Below, in pieces: positions 35,801-46,900 of a stretch of 64,000 bases of DNA; position 1 is the first letter of the stretch, and each line of letters starts with the position of its first letter. The notes below the pieces were generated by a model. That model saw nothing but the letters and a program-made list of their open reading frames with translations, did no database searches and had not been told where the DNA came from. Source of the stretch: Paragordius varius (Eukaryota; Nematomorpha); assembly GCA_964247055.1 (NCBI GenBank), contig OZ176054.1:10912001-10976000 (forward strand), written 5' to 3'. The position numbers and the translations under genes were made by a program.

Positions 35801-38800
35801 CCTGGATTCTAGAAGTATTTTTATCATAATTTTAAATATTGGGGGCAAAAACATTCAAAGTTTGAAAGGGACTTGGCTTTTTAACAAATTTGCAAAAAAA
35901 TATTTTCTTCATGATAAAAAATTCAAAAATGATACTTTATGTTTTTGCCTTTTCGTTCTACTATCCTAAACTATAAATATGAAATTCTTCACCAAAGCAA
36001 TCAATGTTAGTGTTGCCTGCTTAGTTTTTGGAGTGCTGTTGCATTCAAAGCTTTTGAAAAAAAAATATTTGTTTCTATTTTCTATTTGACGTCATTAGTG
36101 AATCATATAGTCCTTTTCATATTTATAGTTTGGGATGGTAGAACGAAAACGCAAAAACAAAAAGTATCATTTTTTAATTTTTATCATGAAGAAAATATTT
36201 TTTTGCAAATTTAGTTGTTAAAAGCCAAGTCAACCTTATTTAGTTTCCTTTCAAACTTTGAATGTTTTTGCCCCCAATATTTAAAATTATGATAAAAATA
36301 CTTCTAGAATCCAGGTATCAATTTTCTAAAATATTAATAAATACCTTTTTATCTTATATTTAGTTGATAGAATCGACCTAAGATATGATCATGAACGCAC
36401 ACCGCATCGTATATCAATATTAGAAAGAAATTACCTGTAATATCAATAAGAAGAATGCTAATTTTAAACATAATATTATGAATATTTTGTATAATTATAC
36501 ATTTATAATTTAAATAAATATATTTATATTTGGCGATATTCAGATACTTTAAAAGATGTTTTATATATCTTGATCTTATTTTCAATCTTTGGTGACATAA
36601 GGTGTTTGTTAAAATGTACATAGTTGGATTTTGATAAATAAAATGTCAAACATAAAACCGCAACATTTACCTGTATGCATAGATATGTTAACTATTTAAT
36701 ATATTAGTTATCAATGTAAAACAAAAAAATAATTTTCCTAAAAATTTAAAAAACCGCAAATGATAGTAATTTTTACCTGTATATATCAATGTATCAAAAA
36801 TATATAGTAATTAATAAATTAGCCAGGTTAAACAAAAAAATAAAAAATTTTTAATTTATTAAAAACCTCAATTTTCACCTGTTTTTTTAAATGTCCAAAA
36901 TGTTTAGTAATAAATAACAAATAACAATGATACAAAATACGAATGTTAAAATTTTTACTAAATTTATTAAAAACCGCAATTTTTACCTGTATTTATTAAA
37001 ATGTCCAAAATATGTAGTAATTAATTACAATTAACAATGCAAAACCTAAAAAACAAAAAAAACTTTACTAAATTTGTTAAACACCGCAATTTTTACCTGT
37101 ATTTTTAATAATGTCCAAAATATGTAGTAATTAATTACAATTAACAATGCAAAACCTAAAAAACAAAAAAAAACTAAATTTCTACTAAATTTATTAAAAA
37201 CCGCAATTTTTACCTGTATTTATAATAATGCCCAAAATATGTAGTAATTGATTACTATTAACAATGTTACATAAAAAAACAAAAAAAATTAAATTTGACT
37301 AAATTTAAAAACCGAATATTTACCTGAAAATGTCTGAAATACTTAAAAATTATCAATAATTAATAATGCAAAACATAAAAGACAAAAATCTAAAATTTAC
37401 TTAAATTTTCACAAATATACATTTACCTGTGTTTTTTAATTAAACTATATAAAATTATAATACCAAGATTGAATAATACAGGTATTTAGCATGTTAAATA
37501 ATGTTTATTATTAAATTTAGGAATAATTAACATAAAATATCTTAAAATACATATTTTACTATTTATTAATTTATCAAAGATAAAAACCCACAAAATTCCG
37601 CATCTAAATATGTAACAACAATATTACAAATGTTAACATAAATTGCTATAATATTCTCAAAATTTAACATTACAAAATATCCATCAAATTAAAGCCTATG
37701 TTAATTCTTACGTCAATCCTCTTTCATATGTGTACTACGAAATAATTTCGTGGGTCAGTATTTTACGCATTGGATAAACCATTTATGTTATTCGACTGGC
37801 AATAAAATTATTGAACATACATTAAAATGCATACTGTATTTTTACTTTTACCCAAAATTAGATTTTTAGAAAATTGAGGTTAGGAAAATATGGTGGTTAT
37901 CTTTAAATATATTTTTGTCTTTTAGTATTTAAGTGTCTGTATATATTCTTACTGTAAATATATTAAGATAAAACCGTCGCTAAATGGATCGATCCTGAAA
38001 ATGGAAAAGAAACAATACGTAAATTGAACGCCAAATGCAAAAAACAATATGGAATTAACTTTATTTATGAACCTCAAGGTTTATTTTCTATATATATATA
38101 TGCTGTATATATGATTTATTCAATTAAAAAAATATAATTAATATTATAACTAAATCCGATTTATACAGCATGCATTTTAATGTTTGCATATTTACTATAG
38201 TAGGGCAATTTGCACCACAGTATGTCAAAAAGAAAGGAAATAACTGATTTTATTAATCATTTTGCCGTTTTTTTCCACCGCAAAATCTTTATTTGATGAC
38301 AATCTTGTTTTTGAAATATCGAGAAAAAATCAAAATTGGGCAAAAATATGCAAAATTAAAAAAATAATGATAAAACTTGAGATATTATGGTTTATTATCA
38401 TTTATAAATAGTCTAAAATTATATAGTTGGGATTTTTAAAAAATTCAAAAAACTCGCGTTTTTCTAATGACATACTAAAAGACAATTTTTTTTAATTAAA
38501 TTATATTAAAATAATTTTTTTAATTATTCTCAAGCTAAACTCACTGTTAAAACCTAAAAAATATTGTTTTTTATTTTTGCATTTTTTTGTCATCTGGTTT
38601 ATTGATTCTTTAAAAAATTTACTGTTTTATATAGGAATCTTTCATGAGCGGCAATAAAGTATTTAAATTTATGAAAATAGGATTTACGAGTGGTGGAATA
38701 TCGCCCGAGAATCCGTACAAATCCCAATAACAAAATTAATATGTAAAAAAACCTGTTATAGGGATTTTTAAGGATTGTTGTTGATAATTCCAATATTTTT

Positions 38801-39921
38801 AACCTATTTTGCATAAAAATATATACTTTTCCCGCACATGTAAGATTCCAAAATTAAACAGTAATTTTTCACACACTCATAAACCAGATGACAAATAAAT
38901 GAAAAAATAATATTTCAGATTATTTTGATATATATGTTTTTGATATGAATGTTAAGATTTAATTGAGTAGATAGTAAATAAAAAAATTATTTTAATGTAA
39001 TTCCGTAAATTTTTTTGTCTTTTAAGTACGTCATAAGAAAAACGCCATTTTTTGATCTGATTTTTTTTAAAAAATTCTGACCATATAATGTTAGGCATTT
39101 ATAAATTGTAAATCTGCTAAAATTATAATAAACCATAATATCTCAAATCACATATTTTTTTAATTATTTTTCATTTTAACTCCTCCCCCAATTTTGATTT
39201 TCCCTCAATATTTTAAAAACTAGGTAGTCAACATTTTTGGGGCAATTGTATTATCTGGTCAAAGCTATCTCATGAAAAAAAATTTCGTTAAAAAAATAAC
39301 TCGAATCTCACCAAAGTAATATAGGGTTTTAAGCACGTTTTTTTGGGTAAAATTTGAAGGGAGTTTCCAGTTGAGAATTTAAGATATTGTGATTGTAGTA
39401 TATGATTCCAAAATTTATTTGGTAGCTTACCATATATATATATATATATACATTATATAATTAATTTTCATTCTGTGATTTCTAGGGGGTATCAATGTAT
39501 GTAAATTGTTTTGTCGAAACACTGAAACTAATGAACTCCAAGATACTGGTGAGTTTGTTCCAGATGGTTCGATATTTAACTTGGTGTCTCTAAATGAAAT
39601 ATGCGTTCGTCATATAGTTTATACTATCTAGTAAGCCAATTCTATCATATAATTTATATTGTTTTTGTTTTACATAGATTTTATAATGATAATTTGATAG
39701 GAGAAAAATATTTTAATATATATGCTAAACATACAGTAAAAAAATTAAAATTAGTGGACAAAACCTAAAAACAATTGTTTTAAAAAAACCGCTATACTTC
39801 ATTTTACGTGAATCTTTTAATATAACTCATTTTTTGCAAAGTATGAAGAAATCTTTAAAATTAAGTTATAGAAAAAATAAGGTGTAACAAATTATGATTA
39901 TTTTGAAATTCATTTTTTGCA

Positions 39922-39963
<42 letters not shown>

Positions 39964-40004
39964 ACCTTTATTTTTACAGTAACAACAGTTTGAAACCAAA
40001 GTAA
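24028..40004 (+). CDS. Gene B: tandem paralogue of gene A with a reduced second module (13 exons)
   Basis: Exons: 24028-24058, 24180-24258, 24337-24382, 24753-24840, 27421-27535, 28982-29001, 30737-30763, 33660-33725, 33870-33890, 34099-34119, 37968-38078, 39486-39630, 39980-40004. They join in frame to 264 residues. The signal peptide is MKIIYSFLLSVSYLVSVNGQ. Module A has the full eight cysteines (TCLGPDLTGYREVEC, CEDGKRYETCG, CQELDDD, CRLTC, VVNGTI, MCIDGR), in exons of exactly the same lengths as gene A. The linker has four phase 1-1 micro-exons. Module B keeps only the last four cysteines (AKC, NVC, LFC, EIC): the exons matching 16393-16486 and 17296-17344 of gene A were not found. A foldback element occupies that interval. 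The 33725 donor is GC (CAG|GCATAT). The reduced module B either works differently or reflects decay. Confidence 0.8.
24180..29001 (+). CDS. Gene B module A (exons 2-6)
   Basis: 79-, 46-, 88-, 115- and 20-base exons, the same lengths and phases as gene A exons 2-6, although the introns differ greatly in length. The encoded half TSP1 plus ADAMTS-like cysteine-rich module is about 70% identical to gene A by eye. Conserved coding against diverged introns argues for selection on the protein. Confidence 0.82.
24443..24683. mobile_element. hAT-type MITE, CAGGGGTGTCCAACA family, with perfect target duplication
   Basis: CAAGGGTTTCCGACAC and GTGTTGGACACCCTTG between two exact copies of ttctatag (24435-24442 and 24684-24691). 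It lies in gene B intron 3. End fragments of the same family are seen near 17920-17990, 51805-51850 and 58690-58740. Confidence 0.85.
25200..25870. repeat. hAT-like repeat relic (GACCATGGTCATGACC / GACCATGGTAAAAAAAT)
   Basis: Shares a long block with 57270-57600 (AACAGCTGTTTTTTxAATGACCATGGT, then AAATAGTCA). It lies in gene B intron 4. Boundaries are approximate. Confidence 0.4.
26730..26996. mobile_element. MITE, GGACAAAATGTAAA family
   Basis: TACAGTAATACGGACAAAAT at the left and GTCCCAATAATTTCAATTTT at the right, the inverted arrangement also seen at 13100-13365. Confidence 0.5.
27053..27348. mobile_element. hAT-type MITE with CAGTGGTTCCCAAA ends
   Basis: CAGTGGTTCCCAAAAGGGGC at the left and TAGGGAACCATTG at the right. 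CAGTGGTTCCCAAA is a widespread hAT terminus in animals. The flanks attttaac and ttttaaac are a near-match 8-base duplication. It ends 72 bases before the exon at 27421. Confidence 0.75.
27821..28937. mobile_element. 1.1-kb inverted-repeat element (CACTGTGTGCAAAA family)
   Basis: CACTGTGTGCAAAAAATTTT at the left and TTTTGCGCACAGTG then TA at the right. Long complementary subterminal arms include GGTTTTTGAAATATTGAGAG and its inverse near 28810-28830. Related copies lie at 29804-30582 and about 38230-39320, all in gene B introns. No transposase is recognised. Confidence 0.65.
29804..30582. mobile_element. Shorter copy of the CACTGTGTGCAAAA family
   Basis: Left end CAATGTGTAAAAATTAACAT after an (AT)n tract. 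Right end TTGCACACAGTG then TA. The same TATGACCAGCG and AAAACTAGGTCGTCAA subterminal words as 27821-28937 are present. Confidence 0.6.
30737..34119 (+). CDS. Gene B linker: four symmetric micro-exons
   Basis: 27 bases (SSSKTGKP), 66 bases (Thr/Pro-rich TPPPTQAPPELP), and two 21-base exons reading PTDALL and MTDALR. All enter and leave in phase 1. The two 21-base exons look like a recent duplicate pair and match gene A's 15971-15991 (ASDPIR). Confidence 0.68.
30970..31188. mobile_element. hAT-type MITE (CAGAGGCCTAGCTAG)
   Basis: CAGAGGCCTAGCTAGG and AAGCTAGGCCTCTG ends, with target duplication ttggtgag/ttggtgat (30962-30969 and 31189-31196). Same family as 23096-23357. Confidence 0.85.
32512..33590. 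repeat. ATCCTGAT family repeat, fullest copy
   Basis: GTATCCTGATGAAATATATA at the left, AATCCTGATAGATTGTCCTA then CAGAATGTATATA at the right, with GGTTTTGGCC and GGCCAAAATC as inward-facing subterminal words. It ends about 70 bases before the Thr/Pro linker exon of gene B. Confidence 0.5.
34269..37836. mobile_element. Foldback element: 3.57-kb near-perfect palindrome
   Basis: TA-flanked (34267-34268 and 37837-37838). Both ends read CAGTATGCATTTTAATG inward and stay nearly identical for about 1.7 kb, meeting around a loop at about 35985-36115. Each arm carries a tandem array of about eight units of roughly 105-117 bases, marked by ACAGGTAAA at 34680, 34783, 34887, 35004, 35120, 35228, 35330 and 35437 in the left arm. 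This is the architecture of foldback transposons. A matching 90-codon open frame in both arms (35495 +, 36621 -) has no recognisable motif and is probably non-coding. The termini match the short MITE at 46090-46264, suggesting one Tc1/mariner-type source. It sits in the gene B intron before the reduced module B. Confidence 0.88.
37968..40004 (+). CDS. Gene B partial module B (exons 11-13)
   Basis: The 111-base exon reads NKTVAKWIDPENGKETIRKL and on to FIYEPQG. The 145-base exon carries CKLFCRN, FVPDG and EICVRH. The terminal exon adds YNNSLKPK before TAA at 40002. The 145-base length and the TA|GTAAG junction are identical to gene A. The acceptor before 37968 is phase 1 instead of phase 0, which allows a direct join to the linker after loss of the two upstream exons. 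Confidence 0.75.
38230..39320. mobile_element. Third, eroded copy of the CACTGTGTGCAAAA family
   Basis: Contains GTTTTTGAAATATCGAGAAA, CAAAATTGGGCAAAAA and the inverse CAATTTTGATTTTCCCTCAA near 39189. It carries the AAACCAGATGAC and GTCATCTGGTTTA inner arms shared with 27821-28937. A fragment of the CAGTATGCATTTTAATG family abuts it at 38165-38225. Confidence 0.5.
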
Positions 40005-40120
40005 TCATACGCCATAAGATGACATGTTAATTTTTTGTGAAAATTTATAAAATATCCATACATCATGAATTTCAATTTTTTCTTTATATTTTTAATCTCT
40101 TTGTGGTGTGGGTTTAATTG

Positions 40121-40126
40121 AATAAA
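40121..40126 (+). terminator. Gene B polyadenylation signal
   Basis: AATAAA 117 bases past the stop, preceded by 3'-UTR words shared with gene A (ACATCATGAATT, TGGTGTGGG). Confidence 0.5.
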
Positions 40127-41230
40127 TGAAAATTTATTTTAAAATTATTTTGATAATCAGATAAACGGAAAAAACAGTCATTTAGCCTTATATATATTAT
40201 AAATTAAGTTGGTGTATATTTACCTTACACTCCGTCAAAAATAATAGCCTAGAGATGAGGAAGGATGTGACCGCGTAGAACTTAACTTGAATAATTCTTT
40301 ATAAAAGATATTTTATTAGCTCAATAGCTGAAAATAAATTTGACATTATTAGTTCAATAATTGCAAAAAGTGTTTGTATCATTTTTAATAATATTTATAA
40401 TCAGATTAATGGAGATCCTTTTTAAGTTGGTTTAAATAATTATAATAAATTCCAAATTTTATTTTTCATATTTAAAAATTAACTGGGGGAAATAGGATGA
40501 TAAAAAATTTTACCCTAAGAACCAAACATTATCTAATGTGATCACTTTTATATTCTACAACTATTTATTAAAATTAATTTAAGTTTAATAAAGTAATTCA
40601 GAATCAAAAGAATATAAAAAATATTTAATATAAATTTACATTTAGTAAAAATTGACAAAATGTTAAAATTAAAAGGCAAATATTTTTCTATAGGAAACCA
40701 CTCTTTTTAACCTTAATTTTCGTATTAATATAACCTATCGTTTTGTTTCCCAAATAATTACAAGGAGATGTAAATTGGCAACACTCTCGATTTTTAAATT
40801 TTTCAAATTAATATAATTATGGATTAAATGTCACGCACAGGTTAAAAAAGTATGGTTATCTTTCTAAAACAAATATAATTCTTTTATTTTTGCGTCCCTC
40901 TATACTTTCGATGTATTGATTAAAAGTTTAATTGCAATATTTCGTCACTCATATATTCACCGCACACTTGGCCATTATTAAAATGATATATGTATATATT
41001 TAATAAATTATAATAACATATATAATTTCAAATAAATCACAATATATATATGGAGACAAGATATTCTTTGGATGAACGATAATAAAATCAATATGTACAT
41101 GTATATATTTGGTAAGGACATTTGAGCAAATAACACAAGTGTATTACAGTTATCAACGAGTGTTTTTGGATTAATTTCACAGTAGAAATGCGTTTTTTAT
41201 ATACTAAAAAAATTAATAATAATACAACAA
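40127..41230. other. Intergenic region between convergent genes
   Basis: Anonymous AT-rich sequence between the 3' ends of gene B and the EXTL3 gene. I see no gene and no clear transposon. Confidence 0.7.
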
Positions 41231-43873
41231 TTAAACATAGTTATAACATTTTCGTTCCCATGGTTTTAATCGTGTTTTAAAGAGGACAGAATCAGCTCTA
41301 TACTGAGTGTACAGGAGGGGATTATATCCATAAATCATACTAAAATAATTTATGCATTCGCCCCGGGTTTCATAATGATTCGTTGCATACCACAAGCTTT
41401 CAGGGCAATCGATACATCGGAAAGTCCAACGCAAAGTAACCTAAAGGTAAGTCATATTTAACATTTTAATTATAGTCCAACAAAAGAGAGAATATATAGG
41501 AAAAAATAATTATCCAAAAATTTATGGGTCAAATGGTATATAAATTTTTAGATATTTATTTGTATGTCCCCATTAAAACAACCATTTAAAAGTTTATAAA
41601 AAAATTTTCATATAAAAATAAATTTTTCGAAATAAACCGAATAAATTATTTTTGATATAATAGATTTCAACCAACCTTTTAGGTCATTATATATATAACT
41701 AAAAGTAATGTAATTTGAAAAGGTGATATTGGCAGTTAGTAATCTATAATATCTCCAAATATATATGGATGAGCGTAAAATCAAAAATATAAAAAATATG
41801 TTTAAGCCGAGTTCAATCACATTTTTCTAATAATAAATGACATGTTTTTAAAAATAAAACAAGTGTATACTTTGATTGGAGGTTTGTTCGTTAAATGACT
41901 AATCAAAAAATTCATAGCAATATCTTCACAATTCATAATTTCATCCACGCGATTCCGTATAGATTGAGGCATATCGTACGTGTATTTGTAGAAGTAATAC
42001 TAAAACAAACATATAAAGTAAAAATTAAAACTTTTATCAAGAGATATTATAAAAATAAAGGACAATTTATTATTTGGAAATAATATAATAACCATATTAA
42101 TCATTAATTTATTTGATACACCCCACATGATTTGATTACGACTGAGTAAAATATATATAATATGGAATGTGAGGATTCAATATACACCTTTTTTAATTTT
42201 GCAACGCAAAACGATATACCAATGTAATAGAAAAAATTAATTTTAACATATGGTATACATTTATATTTATTGTCTTTATAATAAAAAGATTTAATGTGAT
42301 TTTTTCAAATTATACATGGATTACTGATTATAATTATATTCTCTTATTTTAACCCATTTAATTAAAGTTTTTTAAAAATTTGTTTTCGGGCTAATATAAC
42401 TTTTCATTAATATAAATTATTTCTTTATGTCATAGTTTATTATTTTTTCAGTATTATGTTAATTAAACGAAATTTCATTATTTGCAAATTTGAATTGTTC
42501 GAAGGTAAAATTAAATAGTTCGAGAATGAATTTAAATTGAAATGGTATAGACCTATTATTAAAAAATTCACATATACCTTATGTAAAAAAGCGGCACCAG
42601 TCAGTACCATTGAATATTCACAAGTGTGATTGCTTCGATATTCCCATCGCTGGGTAGTCGTATTCCAAGCATGAAACCGCGCAGGAAAACCAACTAATCT
42701 ATCCCTCGATTCTCGCCATACCCTACATAATAATATATAGTGTTAAACATTTTTAATATTTTTTTGTAAAAAAAGTTCTTCATATATCATTTGTTCGCCC
42801 CCCCCCCCCCCCCCCTCTGAAAAATAGTGTTGAGCAAACTTTTTTTGTGAAAATCATTTTTTGCCTTTATTGGGATAAGAGATGTCAACATAATTTACTG
42901 GATCGATTAATTATATATATTTTAATGTGCATTTAAAAACATTTATCTGAAATCTTTTTTATCATTTTTCAATGAGAAAAATGTATGGATTTTTTTATCA
43001 ATAAAAGTTTTCTACAATTTGTTTGTTCAACGATCATTTTTCCATGTATTTTTTTGTAAATCTATACAGAAACAGTTTTGACTCTATATTTTAGTAAATT
43101 GGGATTTCGAATTTTTAAAGAATTATAATCTATATATCATCGAGTGTAAATAAAAATTCATTACCGAAATCCAAATATAATTTCATCGTGTCGCAATACA
43201 ATGTCATCGTCAACGGATAAAACAGCATCAGTCCGGATAAAATCGTACGGTAAAAATCGATTATTCAAGCTATTCTTTTCAGTTTGGATGATCTGTAATA
43301 TATATATATATATATATATATTATGGGTTTAAAATTAAGTTTTAAAATAACATGGTTGTGACTTAGATCAATTTTGAATCCCCGGTGGAATAAAACCAAC
43401 AAATAATAACTAAATTTTCCATAAATATAATCGTTTCAATAATTTTATCAAAATTTGCACCTCAAACCAGTATAATAAAGTATTATAAGAAACATTTAAT
43501 TACATCAAAAAAAGAATAATTGGAATAAAATTGAAAACTTATTCGCAAACAAAAAAAAGTCTCAAAAGAAGTGACTTTACTTTAATAGGGACACCAATGT
43601 TTGGTAGTGTAAAATTAGGGGATGGTTTAATTTCCATATCATTCCAAACCACTATGATTTGATCGAGGTAGGGGAGATCTTTGTAATTTGACAAGAATCG
43701 CCATAAAAAATCTTCGCGTTTGTAAGTTAACATGATAACTAAAATGGAAAATAAAATTTGTGCTGAAATTAAAAGATAATTTTTATTACGTAGAAAGGAA
43801 ATCTATGTTTAAAAATTCAACATAGGAAGAAATTATAATCAATTTAGAGTAACTGCCATAAAATGAATCAAAA

Positions 43874-43918
<45 letters not shown>

Positions 43919-46900
43919 CTCAAATTATAATTATTGAAATTAAAATAAGGTCTAAATAATAAAATTAAAAAACTTTTTATGAAGGATGTTAAAAAATTAA
44001 AACAAAGAGAGGTAGGTAAAAAAGAGTTTAATCAAAAATCGCAGCAGCATCTCCTAAAACATATTTTGAAATACTAAATCTAGGGATTATCAAAAATACC
44101 TGTAAATTTTTCTGACGGATAATTTCCACCTAAATCTTTAGCAAATTCAGCGCCCGTTCCCCCATACCCACCATTGATTGGTCGAAATCCGTAATTCGAA
44201 CCTAAAAGACATATGTGATTTATAATGGCTGGCAAGTGATGACATAAATAGAGTAATATACCATTTACAGTTCAAATTCACCCTTAAACAATTCAAATTC
44301 ACCCTAAAAATAAATTATGTGTTTTCGAATATTAATATAAAATATATCTTTATGGCATAATTAATTTTTTTTTTCATTATTATTTTAATTTAAAACAAAA
44401 TTTTATTTTTTAAAAATATATTAAAATATAGGTAATTTTTAATCTTAAAAACATGTTATTTATTTGAGGGTGAATTTAAATTGTTCGAGGGTGAATTTGA
44501 ATTGTTCAAGGGTGAATTTGAATTGTTTAAGGGTGAATTTGAATTGTTTAAGGGTGAATTTGAACTGTAAATGGTATAAAAAAAATGTTATTTATTGGTA
44601 TGTTGTTTGTTATCAAACAATGTTATAACAATATTGAATACAAGCGCATGCATATAAGCTTTATTACTATTAATATATGCATTACATAGTAAGCAGACAT
44701 AAAATTTGTGCCTATATTTATCCTTATAAAATCCTTATAAATAAAAAGCAATTTTTTTAGCCCTACTATCGCCCTATTTTAACCTAACTACTGAGACACA
44801 TAAATATTCGAATGTTAATAAAATTAATGATAAAAAATAACGATTGCTTAGGAAGAATATGGAAATACATTTTTTGCTCCATATGTGTGGCTGGCATTTA
44901 TAGGACTCGACTTACTTACATACCATTTCCATTTGGAATTATTTAACAAAGTTATGGCATAACACTTACTTGTTAAAAACTATTTTATCGCATAAATCAT
45001 ATTTTGCACACACACATGATCTGGTTATAATGTACAAAAATTAATTTATACTTATGCACAGCATAACCATAAAAAGACTCTATACTTTTTCAACACAACA
45101 AGAAAATTGAACCAATATATACCATTTACAGTTCAAAATCACCCTAAAAATAAATTATGTGTTTTTGAACTAATATAACTCATTAATTTAAAACAAAATT
45201 TTTATTTTTTAAAAATATATAAAATATGGGTAATTTTTTATCTTAAAAAACATATAATTTATTTTTTGGGTGAATTTGAATTGTTTGAGGGTGAATTTGA
45301 ATTGTTCAAGGGTGAATTTGAATTGTTTAAGGGTGAACTTGAATTTTAAATGTTATATATATAAGTATATATTACATATCTTACCATGAAATTTGGCATC
45401 GGTCGGGAAAATCGATTCCCAGGGGGTTGAAGGCTGATAATAACCGGGTCTTTGAACCGGTTCATTCCAATTATGCCATGTGTTGGCCTGTCCACCCGCT
45501 GATAAACGACACGTATAATTACTGTCAAACGATGATATTGATGGTTTTTCATTCAAACCAAAGCCGTTTAATATGGGCGAAGGGCCAACCTCTTCAGTGT
45601 AATCTGGGCCTTGAACTGTATCATTTGAGATGGTTATATTATCGTATGCGATATAATGTGTATATGGTATAGCTTGTGGTTTACTTGCCCACATCCTATC
45701 ACTCAACAAGGTAAAAAGTGTCCGTAAATTTTGTCGTATATAATGGGCCCTAGCAAATGGGATTTGACATTTGCTATACGTTTCAATGGCCATTTGTACG
45801 TTAAATGTGGTAGAGCTGGGATAATCTTTTGGGGAGAACGAAATAGATGAAAATGATATAAATTGTATCATAAAAACCGTTTTTTATAAAATTAAAAATT
45901 AGTAAAGTTTTGATCGGTCAAAAAAATAAAGACGACCGGTCTAACGGTTTAAGAATGCCGTAATTTATGGTAAAAACCAGCCATTTAATACCGACATATA
46001 CATACAAATAAATAAATATAATGGAACTGACCAATAATTTTCAGTTTAATACCCATTTTTACATAACTATAGAATAGAATGAAAAATTACAGTATGCATT
46101 TTTATGGTTGCTCATTTCACACTATAATTGGGCAAACACAGGAATGTATGGAAACAAAGAAAGAAAAAAATTCTTTCAACATTTTGTTGTTTTTTTCCAT
46201 ACACCACTGTGTTGCAAATTGCCCAACTATAATAAGTAATAAGCAACCATTAAAATGCATACTGTAATTCAAACATGTACATATGAAATAAAAAAATTTT
46301 GTCATATATTTAATCAAAAATTTATTTTTTTTGATAAATGGGTATAAATATTTGGTAAAGAATGGTAAAAACAAGAGCTCTATGGTAATTCCAATACTTT
46401 TTTGATGAATATGATATTGTTAATACCTTAGAGCAGCTCTTGTTTTTTTCATTTTTTACCAAATATTTATACCCATTTAACGAAAAAAAAATAAATTTTT
46501 GATAAAATAAAGGATACATGACTGTAACATTTACTAAAATAATATAGTGTTGTGAAAATACCAATGTAGGGCATCGGCGGTGAATAGAAGAAATACGTAT
46601 CTCGTAAGTGACGTCCATACTTTTTGAATTGAAACAATGTATTCTCCGCAGGTATCAATTGTTGGGAAATTAAAAAGGGCAATTCCTGAAATCTGGATAC
46701 TGAAAATCAAAAAAGTTGTTAATAATTTTAAATTTTAGGGCGTACAATATGAAAACCCAACTGCTAATGAGTATTTAGAGTATTCAATTAACCATTTATG
46801 GGATGTAAGAAAAACCTTTTTTAACAATTAATTCTAAAGCTCTTTAATAACCTTAAACATTTCTCCAAAAATATCATTAAAATAATAAATTTGAGATAGA

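Noticed and set aside
35495-36621. Identical 90-codon open frames on opposite strands
   Set aside because: They are mirror copies in the two foldback arms, with no motif and AT-rich composition. Conservation follows from arm identity, not from coding.
41895-42083. Plus-strand open frame
   Set aside because: Antisense of the EXTL3 exon 41999-41871.
45427-45672. Open frame on the + strand
   Set aside because: It is the antisense shadow of the EXTL3 exon 45825-45385.
46079-46682. Several overlapping open frames on both strands
   Set aside because: They run across two palindromic MITEs. Only 46699-46562 (-) is a true EXTL3 exon.
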